From a bacterium (lineage in GTDB: Bacteria; Armatimonadota; UBA5829): a stretch of 64,000 nt of DNA. The notes below the pieces were generated by a model. That model was given only the letters and a program-made list of their open reading frames with translations, ran no database searches and was not told the origin of the DNA. The DNA lies in NCBI GenBank assembly GCA_021372295.1, contig JAJFUS010000005.1, positions 62,001 through 126,000 of the forward strand. Reading direction: 5' to 3'. The position numbers and the translations under genes are program-made. Shown one piece after another: positions 35,771 through 44,026 of the stretch; position 1 is the first letter of the stretch, and every line of letters begins with the position of its first letter.

Positions 35771-38182
35771 CTAATCCGCGGGTATTGATGTCCAGTCGTC
35801 TTGTGAGTCAGTGATCAGCGTGTATATGGAGTATTCGTCATCGGAGCCTGGAATGCTGTCGGGATCTATAGCCTCTATTGAGAGAACGCCTGTGGCCGCC
35901 AGGTAATCGCCGGTTTTCACGTCATTGTTCCCAACAAGATATACCCTGGTGCCGTGAATCGTGCTTTCGGAGTAATCCAGAAGCCTGGAACCATCATCTA
36001 TATAGGCAACCGTGAACCCCGTGTTGCCATCATAGTAGCCATTGGTGACATTGCCCCACAACCGGACACGCGAGCCGACATTGCATACAGAAGACGAGGC
36101 GTAAAGCGCGGGTTGATTGTGGGCACTACCGCCGATCCGGCATTGTGGCATTCCAAACGGCGATGGCAGCGCAAATGGCCCTTGCGTGACTGTCCAGTCG
36201 TATGCATTGACCACAGCCTCTTTGCCGACTGGCATAAGTATGCCTTTAAGTGTTACCCTATCGCCGACATCCGGCTGATCGTATCCTAACTCACCGAAAA
36301 TGACCGCAATACCCGCAGGCGAGCCGGAACGTTGAACATAAGCCTTGTTGTAGCTCATCCCCTCGTAAGTCAGCGTCTGACCCGCAAGAGTGACGATCAC
36401 ATCCTCAAGCTGGGCTCCAGTGCATCTTTCCTGCTGCTTCAGAGCGCCAACCTCGATTGCCGCCGGTGAGCCGAATGTAACGTCATCCATGGCGACTATA
36501 TGTGTCAATATTGGATAATATTGCCTTATATCCAGAAAGACAGTCACCATTCCGGTGGAACCGGCCGTCGTTGTCACTCCGCCAGGATACCACTTATTAT
36601 CCTCGGTTGGCGAAAAACCTTTCCACCACACGATACTGCTGCTTGATGGGTCTGTTCCACCGTTCGGATCGATCCCCAGGCGCGCGCGCGTGTCGTAATA
36701 TCCCCCACCCACGCTCACCGTGGCAAAACGTGCGCACAGTGAACATATCTGGCCCGCCGGCCAGTATATCCTCTGGAATACTCCGCCGTCCTTGTATGCA
36801 ATACTCGCAGATGCGCCGATGAAGTACGATCCGTCATAAGCCTTTATTCCCGCGCTTGACCAACTATCCGTACCGCTCGACGGGTACGGCCCCAACAGGC
36901 CGTCAATCGCGGAGCATCCGCTCAGCGATGAAGTGTACTGCACCCACGGATAAAGGTCGGTGGCGGAAGACTCGAAACTGCCGTTTTCGAGCGATGATTT
37001 TGGAACCGGCAGCGTAGTGAATTGATAATCGCCGGAAGACCGGGTGCTACAATTCGGCGCGCCGGACCAAACTCGGTAACCATAAGTCTCCACCTCATCA
37101 AGCCCGGACAAAGTCACTGAGTGGGCAGTGGTCAGAGTGTCGTCCACAGCCGTAGATGTCGACGCGCCGCTGGAGGTCTTCCAATACTCTACATAAGAAG
37201 TCGCCTCAATGTCAGTTGTCCACTCGACAACTACATTGAGACCCTGGGTAGAAGCGGAGACGTTCGAAAATTGGATAGGCAGTGTGAAGTATTTGGTGCT
37301 GGAAGATACGTCATAGGTGTCGTCCGCACTGCTTGTAACCTGAAACATATACTTCTTGCCGGGAATAAGGTTTTCCAGCCGCACGCTGTGATTTGTAGTA
37401 AGCGCGCTATCCGAAACTGTTTGATCGAGCGTGCCGCCGTAGATCCCGTAAGCAACTTGCGAATTCGAGGATATGCTCGTCGTCCAACTAATAAGGGCTG
37501 TGGAATCGACTTGAGCAGGATCGCCGGGAACCGTCGCTGTGATGTTTGATATGGTATTATATGAGCACCACTGCACGTTATCCCACAGGGTAGTCGTGAG
37601 GGTATCACCGCTGGTCTGATAACCCCGAATGAAGAGAGTGTACGTCCCTGAACCGTAAATACTGAGGGTAGCCGTCTGCCACGGCTCATAATCCCCCCAA
37701 GGCAACTCGACCCAGCTACTCACGTTGGAAGCATTACTGGTGGCATATCCCACCAGACCAACATAAACTCTGCTGCCGTTGTCGTGTTCGTAATATCCAT
37801 ATTCACCGGCAGCCATTGAGTATGCGCGCCCGCTTATGATAATGTCCGCCGCGCCACCCGCCCATGTAAATGACTGAAAGATGCCGCCGTTACGTGCAGG
37901 CTCGCTGGGGGCACCAGCCGATTGCAGCCCGCAGACGTTAACACCGTCGGGAACAGTAGTATTGGAGAGTATATTGAACGTGCACGACTCACCGACGCAT
38001 CCGACAACCGGCAACGCGCCATCGCCGCCCGCAACAATATAGGAATACGTGCTCCAGCCATCCAAACCACAAACGCCCAGCTCAAAACTCGGGTTGATTA
38101 TTGGACTACCCACGCAGACAACGGACACGAATATGACGAACACAAGGGCCAGATATAACGGAAATACCCTCACTTTAGTCAT
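35771..38182 (-). CDS. large secreted multidomain protein (fibronectin-III, carbohydrate-binding-like, OB-like)
   Basis: An 803-residue exported protein with signal peptide VFPLYLALVFVIFVSVVCVG. It has a modular build. First comes a jelly-roll-like module (INPSFELGVCGLDGWS). Two fibronectin-III domains cover about residues 215-390 (PAQVDSTALISWTTSISSNS; LNVVVEWTTDIEATSYVEYW). A second jelly-roll module begins near 397 (LENGSFESSATDLYPW). Two OB-like modules close the chain (VGDRVTLKGILMPVGKEAVV; SRVRLWGNVTNGYYDG). The last module resembles the whole of the next small gene upstream. Probably a cell-surface adhesin or matrix protein; no catalytic site is seen. Confidence 0.7.
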   Translation of the reverse strand: MTKVRVFPLYLALVFVIFVSVVCVGSPIINPSFELGVCGLDGWSTYSYIVAGGDGALPVVGCVGESCTFNILSNTTVPDGVNVCGLQSAGAPSEPARNGGIFQSFTWAGGAADIIISGRAYSMAAGEYGYYEHDNGSRVYVGLVGYATSNASNVSSWVELPWGDYEPWQTATLSIYGSGTYTLFIRGYQTSGDTLTTTLWDNVQWCSYNTISNITATVPGDPAQVDSTALISWTTSISSNSQVAYGIYGGTLDQTVSDSALTTNHSVRLENLIPGKKYMFQVTSSADDTYDVSSSTKYFTLPIQFSNVSASTQGLNVVVEWTTDIEATSYVEYWKTSSGASTSTAVDDTLTTAHSVTLSGLDEVETYGYRVWSGAPNCSTRSSGDYQFTTLPVPKSSLENGSFESSATDLYPWVQYTSSLSGCSAIDGLLGPYPSSGTDSWSSAGIKAYDGSYFIGASASIAYKDGGVFQRIYWPAGQICSLCARFATVSVGGGYYDTRARLGIDPNGGTDPSSSSIVWWKGFSPTEDNKWYPGGVTTTAGSTGMVTVFLDIRQYYPILTHIVAMDDVTFGSPAAIEVGALKQQERCTGAQLEDVIVTLAGQTLTYEGMSYNKAYVQRSGSPAGIAVIFGELGYDQPDVGDRVTLKGILMPVGKEAVVNAYDWTVTQGPFALPSPFGMPQCRIGGSAHNQPALYASSSVCNVGSRVRLWGNVTNGYYDGNTGFTVAYIDDGSRLLDYSESTIHGTRVYLVGNNDVKTGDYLAATGVLSIEAIDPDSIPGSDDEYSIYTLITDSQDDWTSIPAD

Positions 38183-38282
38183 AGTCGCACGCGAGCCTCC
38201 CCGAATTAAGATGGCGGGTACAAGTATAGGTTACAGTTGACGGCAACTTCGCACCCACGTCATACTGTAACCCATAGCTTAA

Positions 38283-38711
38283 TTAGAAAATATCGATGTC
38301 CGACTGCTGTCTGGGTCTCAGGTTGGGTCTAATTACGCTGTTGATCGCAACCGTGCTGGAGATACATACAACCGTAACATGGTCGCCCACAGACGGGGGG
38401 GTGATGGTGTTGCCGGATGCGAGGCTGCCATAACTGACGCGCACGCCCGTATAACCCGATCCATCACTGAGATTAGAACCGTCGTTGATGTAGAAGAGGC
38501 TATTGGTGGTATCCACCGCGGTCACTTCGCCCCACACCTTGATCAGCAGACCGATATTGTTTAGCCCTGCTCCATCTTCCACACCAAGAGTGTAACTGTT
38601 GAGAGCGCCGCCTCCGATAGCTCGATTGTTCATAGCCAGAGGCTGGATCTCAGTAGCGCCTACGCACACGGCCAACGCGAAAACCAAACATATAGATATA
38701 ATCAGCTTCAT
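38283..38711 (-). CDS. small secreted OB-fold-like protein
   Basis: A 142-residue exported protein. The ATG at 38711 follows AGAGGTGACTAT and opens MKLIISICLVFALAVCVGAT. The mature part is one beta-barrel-like module (LLIKVWGEVTAVDTTNSLFY, INDGSNL, VGDHVTVVCI) closely like the last module of the 803-residue protein downstream (RVRLWGNVT...FTVAYIDDGSRL). The two genes may come from domain duplication. The open frame back to 38873 has no start signals. The ligand is unknown. Confidence 0.65.
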   Translation of the reverse strand: MKLIISICLVFALAVCVGATEIQPLAMNNRAIGGGALNSYTLGVEDGAGLNNIGLLIKVWGEVTAVDTTNSLFYINDGSNLSDGSGYTGVRVSYGSLASGNTITPPSVGDHVTVVCISSTVAINSVIRPNLRPRQQSDIDIF

Positions 38712-38824
38712 ATAGTCACCTCTACTTATTTTATACCCTAAAAACAGCTGTTTGACAAGTGCGGCAGGCAAGTTTTCTCTTATATGATCTACCCCATAAC
38801 CCACGCCGCTAAACGCATGGGGTG

Positions 38825-38876
38825 AAAAAACGAAACAAGGGGTGGCTGCTGGGAGCATTCTCCTTGCAGCCACCCC
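38825..38876 (-). terminator. terminator of the 38952-39653 gene
   Basis: On the minus strand, an 11-bp GGGGTGGCTGC stem pairs across a 16-base loop and is followed by TTGTTTCGTTTTTTC. A second small GGGGG/CCCCC hairpin precedes it near 38875-38897. Confidence 0.65.
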
Positions 38877-38951
38877 CTATGGGGGAGAAACCCCCTTGAA
38901 TTCATAGTGGCCGGATTTTTAGTTTACTTACTTAGTTGCCTCTGTCCAATA

Positions 38952-39653
38952 TTACTGAACGTCAGCCGGAATTATCAGAGCTAGGTTGTCACGATTAGTA
39001 TAAACCCAATAGCCCTTGCCAGCGCGCAGATAGTAATCGTCGCAATAGAAATACCCAGCGTTATACATTGTCTGCGTGTTACCATCATAGTAGGAGAATT
39101 GACCACTGATCCATCCAGCAGCCTCCGCCTCTTCAATGGTCTTCATATCGACCCCGTCGGTTACCTTCAAATAATCGCCAACACCACTGTACTCGTCTGA
39201 ACCAAACGGAACGTCATGGTTAAACGGGTTTCCAATCAGATTCCATCCTCCAGCGTCAACTCCATCAGTCTGATCGCCCGGCAGAGAAATCCACATGTCA
39301 GTTTTGACATTATTGGCATCCGGAACACCATCTGCAACTCCATCAAAGCTTACAGAATATGCGGTATCACACCAGAGCCAGTAACCATCGCCAAGCAAAA
39401 CGCCCCCAAAAGCGGACGTGTTGTAAGGATCGTAGCCAACCATAGTCGCAGTCGCACCATCAAAGCGACTTAAACTGGAAGAATAATAATCCAGTCCAAC
39501 CTGATCAAACACAGACAGCGGATCAGAATTGAGCGGCACTACAGGTGCAGCCACCAGGTTAAACCCGGAGTAAACATCATAGGCCCCCACCTCAGCGAAA
39601 GCACTACAGGACGCCAACACGACGATTGCAAGCACTAAACCTAATGTTTTCAT
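38952..39653 (-). CDS. secreted protein with two 'GWNLI..GKGYW' modules
   Basis: A 233-residue exported protein: signal peptide MKTLGLVLAIVVLASCSAFA, with a perfect AAAGGAGGTG before the ATG at 39653. A second ATG at 39701, in frame and also with a GGGGGAGGTGG site, would add 16 residues before the signal; the shorter form is preferred. The mature part repeats one layout twice: YSGFNLVAAPVVPLNSDPLS ... GDGYWLWCD, and GGWNLIGNPFNHDVPF ... GKGYWVYTNRD. This aromatic module occurs in bacterial surface proteins; its role is not known to me. The promoter at 39767-39794 is strong. Confidence 0.7.
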   Translation of the reverse strand: MKTLGLVLAIVVLASCSAFAEVGAYDVYSGFNLVAAPVVPLNSDPLSVFDQVGLDYYSSSLSRFDGATATMVGYDPYNTSAFGGVLLGDGYWLWCDTAYSVSFDGVADGVPDANNVKTDMWISLPGDQTDGVDAGGWNLIGNPFNHDVPFGSDEYSGVGDYLKVTDGVDMKTIEEAEAAGWISGQFSYYDGNTQTMYNAGYFYCDDYYLRAGKGYWVYTNRDNLALIIPADVQ

Positions 39654-39766
39654 CTTTTCACCTCCTTTCAATACTTTGAGATTCGATTTAAGTGTAAACA
39701 TAACTATCCACCTCCCCCTTTCAGATGATTGAGTTGAGTCAATCCTATTGATATCCCCTCGCCTGT

Positions 39767-39794
39767 AATATAACAGCCGACAGGAGACTGTCAA
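39767..39794 (-). promoter_or_regulatory. strong sigma-70 promoter
   Basis: On the minus strand: TTGACA, 16 bp, TATATT. It drives the 38952-39653 gene with a leader of about 60-110 bases, depending on the start used. Confidence 0.65.
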
Positions 39795-39812
39795 CCTGAC
39801 AATATACTGCAT

Positions 39813-40120
39813 CAGAATAAGTGCAAGTCTTTATAAACTATTTCCCCTGTAGGTTTGGATAAAAACCCTGCGAAAACAGTTTCTTTTGTTTTGCCCTGCT
39901 CTTTTGAGCCAACAGCGGCTTGATACCTGCCATAAACTTGTTTTTTCAGTCTATCACACCGAACCCATTCATGGCCCGGCCTAGATGCTAAATCAAGTTC
40001 GGCATGACGGAAACACATCTACTGCAATTTCAATACTCCCTCACATTTGGAGGGAAGGAGCCGCCGGTCGATAAAACCGGCGGCAATAATATTGGTGCAC
40101 CAAGAATATTCTTGGCTAGT
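39813..40120. other. intergenic region with a GC hairpin
   Basis: About 300 bp without a supported gene. GCCGCCGGT (40060-40068) pairs with ACCGGCGGC (40076-40084), just downstream of the PEP-CTERM gene on the minus strand. It lacks a T-run, so termination there is uncertain. Confidence 0.4.
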
Positions 40121-40684
40121 TTACTTTCTGCGTCGAATGCCGAAGCCCACGAGGCCAACAAGACCACTAAGCATAGCAACCATGCTGCCCGGCTCAGGCA
40201 CTACCTGTGCAAATGTAAGAGCAATCGGATCACCAGTATATGTAAGTACTTTACTAATTACCGGTGTAGCCTGCGCACTGGTTGCAGAAAAGAACTTGCC
40301 GCTATAGAGAACCGTCGAACCCTGCTTGAGTGCCCAATTTGAATCAGTAGCAATTGTCCCCAGATTAGGAGACCATAACTTGAGCAGGATATTACCCTTG
40401 GTCCAGCTTGATCCAGCCTTAACGACGAGGTTCCAAGAAGTGGCACCTACAACTGTATGAACCTTGAGCCTCTCGGCACCAGTAACGGTGGAGTAGACTT
40501 CACTGTTCACACCCGGGTTTACATCAAGCGGATTTGCCTTTGCAGTTCCTGTATCACTCAGTGTAATTGTGGGCAAACCACCCAAACCATCCGTGGCAGA
40601 CCCCGTAACAGCCTGCAGGACGTAAGCATTGGCAGCACCACATGCCATCATCAAAACGATACCCAAAACGATAACTTTCTTCAT
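40121..40684 (-). CDS. PEP-CTERM sorting-domain protein
   Basis: A 187-residue exported protein: signal peptide MKKVIVLGIVLMMACGAANA, with GGAGGAGGTG before the ATG at 40684. The C-terminus is a full PEP-CTERM signal: VPEPGS, a hydrophobic helix (MVAMLSGLVGLVGFG), then IRRRK. In known systems exosortase cuts at PEP and hands the protein to the surface or exopolysaccharide matrix; no exosortase gene is in the window. The body is a small beta-rich domain with no recognised family. A consensus sigma-54 promoter lies 135 bases upstream. Confidence 0.9.
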   Translation of the reverse strand: MKKVIVLGIVLMMACGAANAYVLQAVTGSATDGLGGLPTITLSDTGTAKANPLDVNPGVNSEVYSTVTGAERLKVHTVVGATSWNLVVKAGSSWTKGNILLKLWSPNLGTIATDSNWALKQGSTVLYSGKFFSATSAQATPVISKVLTYTGDPIALTFAQVVPEPGSMVAMLSGLVGLVGFGIRRRK

Positions 40685-40818
40685 TGTTTCACCTCCTCCT
40701 CTCACAATAGAAGATACAATTGAATATTCGCGAATGTCGCGTTTCCCTATGCTCTGCAACTGATTTCCCCCTTTCTAGCTCATCTGGCTCTGCAGAATTC
40801 TCACTCACTTGCTTATTG

Positions 40819-40834
40819 TGCAAATTTCGTGCCA
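40819..40834 (-). promoter_or_regulatory. sigma-54 promoter, exact consensus
   Basis: On the minus strand: TGGCACG, 4 bp, TTGCA. Predicted start near 40808, leaving about 124 bases of leader before the PEP-CTERM gene. Confidence 0.85.
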
Positions 40835-40839
40835 ATTCC

Positions 40840-41048
40840 ACAAACTCAGCGGTGCACCTTTGGGGAAATTAGAGCACAAGCCTTAAAACCAGTAATGTTG
40901 ACGAGCGCTTACGCCTCCAAAGCGTTTGTCACTAGGCTTGGGGTTTCCGGACACCGCGTGGCCTACGGGCGGAAATCCTTCCTTTCACCACCGCCGCGGC
41001 TTCTTCTAATGAGAAGCTCGAAACTCGGCCGGTTGGAACGATAGTAGT
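40840..41048 (-). other. structured region upstream of the PEP-CTERM gene
   Basis: Between a strong sigma-70 promoter (41055-41083) and the sigma-54 site lie about 200 bases rich in local pairing on the minus strand: a TGAC...CGCTT/AAGCG...GTCA stem, GGCGG/CCGCC, and GCTTCT/AGAAG. It could be an RNA leader, or DNA sites for a sigma-54 activator. It matches no riboswitch or small-RNA family I know. Confidence 0.35.
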
Positions 41049-41054
41049 ATTGGA

Positions 41055-41083
41055 ATTGTAGCATCCGATCTGCGAGTTGTCAA
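41055..41083 (-). promoter_or_regulatory. near-consensus sigma-70 promoter
   Basis: On the minus strand: TTGACA, 17 bp, TACAAT. It points at the PEP-CTERM gene, about 365 bases away, through the structured region. Confidence 0.6.
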
Positions 41084-41159
41084 GAACTCTTTACTAAATC
41101 AGGTAATATTACCTATATAGAAAATAAACCGGACTCGCTGCTACCTCCCACCTAAGTGT

Positions 41160-41188
41160 AATGTATCACGGCTTTGATGAGCTGTCAA
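41160..41188 (-). promoter_or_regulatory. second sigma-70 promoter, minus strand
   Basis: On the minus strand: TTGACA, 17 bp, TACATT. It points the same way as the 41055-41083 promoter. Confidence 0.5.
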
Positions 41189-41237
41189 TGGGTATTTTCA
41201 GTATATAGAACAGAAAAGAAAGCCCACTAACCGTATA

Positions 41238-41266
41238 TTGACAGCGCAGCTTGTGCGATGTACACT
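41238..41266 (+). promoter_or_regulatory. sigma-70 promoter for the 41354 gene
   Basis: TTGACA (41238-41243), 17 bp, TACACT (41261-41266). Leader about 80 bases. Confidence 0.6.
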
Positions 41267-41353
41267 TTGTTTAAGTCTTTGCATCTTTTTGGTTCCGACC
41301 GCGCCTGGTTATGGCATTCATGTAATACAAAGCACTGGAAAGGAACATAAGAA

Positions 41354-42469
41354 TTGAGCCACAGAAACAGGCACATTCACAGGCTGGTGAGAGAGCCCAG
41401 GCTCGAAGGCGTTGCTCCGCCTCAGATGCTCCGCGACGATTTCGCCGCGCTCGACGCAAAGACCGTGCTGCGCTGCTCTTATGATGTCGAGCAGCTGGTG
41501 CTCCTGCAGTCGATAGAAGGCCACGCCCACATGGGTCACGGCCTGTTTTACGGCAAGACTTTCCCCAACACATCGATGGACGACATCGTCCGCTCGCTCA
41601 GGCTCGACCCCATAATGGTCAAGGAGGAGCGCCAGGAGCTCATTGACGAGGTAAGCGAGTTTGCGGAGCGAATCGTGGCCGGAGAAAACTTGAAATCGGC
41701 GTGCAACTCGGAAGGAGAGCCGCTCATACGATGCGGCGCGCTTCGTAATATCGAGATCGACCCCTGCGGCGCTCTGCAAGGCTTGTACCTGGGCGGGCTG
41801 CGGGACGAAGCCCAGATCAGGAACCTCGCCAACCGGCGCTACGGCGTGCAGATGGGCTATGGCAAGTGTTTCCTGGTCGATCAGGTCGTGCTGAAGCGCC
41901 TTGGGATGAACGGCTTCGACCTGGCCAGGGGAGCACACGAGGACGAAGTCGATGAGTTCGAACGCGCGGGGCTTTTTGCCGAGAATGGCGATCCACAAAT
42001 ATCGTATATGTATGTGCGCTACAAAGCCGGCCCCGGGGCATCGGACGACGCCGCGGTGGTTATGGCCGGAAAGATGTTCGGCTTGTCGGCCGCCGTGGGA
42101 TGTTTCCTGGCGGACGCGGTGGACACTCTGGAAAAATACGTGCCCGAGTACTCCGACCAGGACTACAGCATCGCCGATTATATCGAGCACAACTACGACA
42201 AACTGGCCGTCACTAAAGACGACGCCGTAGATCTCGCCTATCTGTGCGCCATCCCGCACGAGATGCAGGGCAAAATCCCCGACAGCTCGCTGAGGCACAT
42301 GCTTCAGATCGACCGCAAGCACGACCAGTGCGCGCTGGAAAGCCATCTGGCGTTCGTTGCGGGAAATCCGCGTTCAAATATGGAACTCGACCACGGCGAA
42401 TGCACCAACACAGAGTTTTATCAGTACATAGATCAGCGCCTGAGCAGTTTTCGTGAAAACGGAATCTGA
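41354..42469 (+). CDS. conserved-looking protein, unknown family
   Basis: A 371-residue soluble protein; no signal peptide or membrane segment. The start is a TTG with AAAGGAAC about 10 bases upstream and a strong promoter behind it. Its composition and codon use look like those of the housekeeping neighbours, so it is surely real. Segments that could be landmarks: HAHMGHGLFYGKTF (several His), IRCGALRNIEIDPCGALQGL, NRRYGVQMGYGKCFLVDQVV and IPHEMQGKIPDSSLRHML. The His/Asp/Cys content could bind a metal, but no known motif is evident. It is followed at 32 bp by a small lipoprotein gene, possibly co-transcribed. Confidence 0.7.
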   Translation: MSHRNRHIHRLVREPRLEGVAPPQMLRDDFAALDAKTVLRCSYDVEQLVLLQSIEGHAHMGHGLFYGKTFPNTSMDDIVRSLRLDPIMVKEERQELIDEVSEFAERIVAGENLKSACNSEGEPLIRCGALRNIEIDPCGALQGLYLGGLRDEAQIRNLANRRYGVQMGYGKCFLVDQVVLKRLGMNGFDLARGAHEDEVDEFERAGLFAENGDPQISYMYVRYKAGPGASDDAAVVMAGKMFGLSAAVGCFLADAVDTLEKYVPEYSDQDYSIADYIEHNYDKLAVTKDDAVDLAYLCAIPHEMQGKIPDSSLRHMLQIDRKHDQCALESHLAFVAGNPRSNMELDHGECTNTEFYQYIDQRLSSFRENGI

Positions 42470-42501
42470 CACGGCAACCCGACGGGAGGAAGAACAAAAA
42501 A

Positions 42502-42972
42502 ATGCGAATGCTTTACATTTTGTTGATCGCTTTGATCGCACCGGTTTTAGTAGGCTGTGGTGGAGGGGGCGGCGGAAGCAGTGATAATGACGAAGCTACG
42601 GTCGCTCTGACGGTTCCCACCGGAACAACCATTACAGATGGAAGTGGAAACGAGTTATCGGAGGCGCCGACGGTAACAATAAAGTCCGCCGACAGTTTCA
42701 CACCGTCGATGGAGAGTGACTCGTTTGTGGCCGCGGCTACATGCGAACCGGCGGGCGCGGTTTTCAGCAATGCCGTAACCCTGACATTCCATCTGGCTGC
42801 CGCGGTCGAATCCGGCGCGAGTCTGGCTCTGTTTCAATCGAATGCAAGCAACAGTTGGAACGAAGTGTCCGATTATACTCTCAATGTGTCAGCTGACAGG
42901 TTGACACTGACCGTAGAAGTCTCCAGTTTCAGTGCATATGAGGATTATGTAATCCTGGTGGTACCCACCTAA
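42502..42972 (+). CDS. small lipoprotein
   Basis: A 156-residue protein whose signal peptide ends in a lipobox (APVLVGC) followed by GGGGGG and Ser/Asp, so the mature Cys is probably acylated. The mature part is Thr/Ser/Val-rich beta structure (ATVALTVPTGTTITDG; AVTLTFHLAAAVESG), like a small Ig-type domain. GGGAGGAAG precedes the ATG by 12 bases. A bidirectional terminator follows. I do not recognise the family. Confidence 0.7.
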   Translation: MRMLYILLIALIAPVLVGCGGGGGGSSDNDEATVALTVPTGTTITDGSGNELSEAPTVTIKSADSFTPSMESDSFVAAATCEPAGAVFSNAVTLTFHLAAAVESGASLALFQSNASNSWNEVSDYTLNVSADRLTLTVEVSSFSAYEDYVILVVPT

Positions 42973-42983
42973 AGGTGAAGAAC

Positions 42984-43021
42984 AAAAAAGCGCCCGCACT
43001 TGAAAGTGCGGGCGCTTTTTT
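42984..43021. terminator. bidirectional rho-independent terminator
   Basis: AAAAAAGCGCCCGCACTT, two loop bases, then the exact complement: A-run on one side, T-run on the other. It serves the convergent lipoprotein and PEP-CTERM genes. Confidence 0.95.
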
Positions 43022-43045
43022 GTATATTGTGTCCAGTCCGGTAGA

Positions 43046-43735
43046 CTACTTCCTTCTGCGGATTCCAAAACCGATCAGTCCAATCAGTCCCGTGCCGAAC
43101 GCAAGCAGACTTCCAGGCTCAGGTGTTTCCGTCATGTAATTGTAAGTAACAGTGGCCTTACCCAACGCAGACCTGGTTGAATAAAATGCTATGTTACCGG
43201 TATCCTCAGTATGACTCGTAGCGCCAGTCGCCGCCACATTCACGTCGAATGTGCCGCTGCCCTCATAATTCCCAAAGTCAGCCGCACCAATTGATGCGGT
43301 TTTCGAATCACTCGCGGAAGTGTTCGTTGAGAACCAAGTCCAATTAGTGTAATCAGGAACAATGGTGTTGTCCGGAACAGAAATTGTTCCGCTTGCGCCG
43401 CCTGTAGTGCTCACCGAGTAACCACCGGTCACCGCAGTCACGTCGACAGACCATGTAAAGCCTACGTCACATTTTTTCAGACCAATGTTCGCCGCAGCCG
43501 CCAAACAGCTCATCGTGGCATCCAACTGAATGCTGATACCTTCCAACGTAGCGCCGGCATACATGCCACCGACACCGTTGTCGAATTTGCTCAGCTGAAT
43601 AGTCGCATTACCCGGAGTCACCAGCTTCGCAATGTCCGCACTGTAGGAAACCGAGTCGTGAATTACGTAAGCCTGCGCTGCCCCACACGTGAGAACCACC
43701 AGCAAAGCCAAAACAAATATTACGCGTCCTCTCAA
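43046..43735 (-). CDS. PEP-CTERM protein with choice-of-anchor-E-like domain
   Basis: A 229-residue exported protein. Start is TTG at 43735, with GGGAGGG upstream. Signal peptide RVIFVLALLVVLTCGAAQA. The C-terminus reads TPEPGS, a hydrophobic helix (LLAFGTGLIGLIGFG) and IRRRK, almost the same as the other PEP-CTERM protein at 40121. The body (QLSKFDNGVGGMYAGATLEGISIQLD and GTFDVNVAATGA) resembles choice-of-anchor-E proteins. Probably exosortase-processed and displayed on the surface. An exact sigma-54 promoter lies about 195 bases upstream. Confidence 0.88.
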   Translation of the reverse strand: MRGRVIFVLALLVVLTCGAAQAYVIHDSVSYSADIAKLVTPGNATIQLSKFDNGVGGMYAGATLEGISIQLDATMSCLAAAANIGLKKCDVGFTWSVDVTAVTGGYSVSTTGGASGTISVPDNTIVPDYTNWTWFSTNTSASDSKTASIGAADFGNYEGSGTFDVNVAATGATSHTEDTGNIAFYSTRSALGKATVTYNYMTETPEPGSLLAFGTGLIGLIGFGIRRRK

Positions 43736-43880
43736 TCTATTTCCCTCCCATCATTAAGTCATTAAATTCTGGCGCGACCGTCAAGTCGCCCCGACTATAC
43801 CTCACCCTGATATCGAGTTTGGCCAGTCGACAAGCCGACGCCTTGGGTGGAGGTCATAAGTACTGCTATCTTGATCCCCA

Positions 43881-43906
43881 TACGCGGGGCCGGCACCGCC
43901 CGCGTA
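43881..43906 (-). promoter_or_regulatory. stem-loop in the PEP-CTERM leader
   Basis: TACGCGGG (43881-43888) pairs perfectly with CCCGCGTA (43899-43906), beginning about 12 bases after the predicted sigma-54 start. It may stabilise the 5' end of the mRNA. Confidence 0.4.
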
Positions 43907-43928
43907 CAGTCATTCCACATGAGAGCTG

Positions 43929-43944
43929 TGCAATTATCGTGCCA
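43929..43944 (-). promoter_or_regulatory. sigma-54 promoter, exact consensus
   Basis: On the minus strand: TGGCACG, 4 bp, TTGCA, identical in its conserved bases to the site at 40819-40834. Predicted start near 43918. Confidence 0.85.
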
Positions 43945-44026
43945 ACCCGCGCAATTATGGCTGCCTGAAACAAAAACTTTTTTGCTGGTTTAAAAATAGA
44001 TGGTTGAGTTTAGATATATGAGGGTA

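Noticed and set aside
38712-38873. N-terminal extension of the small OB-like protein
   Set aside because: It would cover the terminator of the upstream gene and displace a clear signal peptide that has its own ribosome site.
41318-42346. Open frame of 342 codons opposite the orphan gene at 41354
   Set aside because: The + strand frame has a promoter, ribosome site and normal codon use; the minus frame has none of these and its product looks like a complement shadow.
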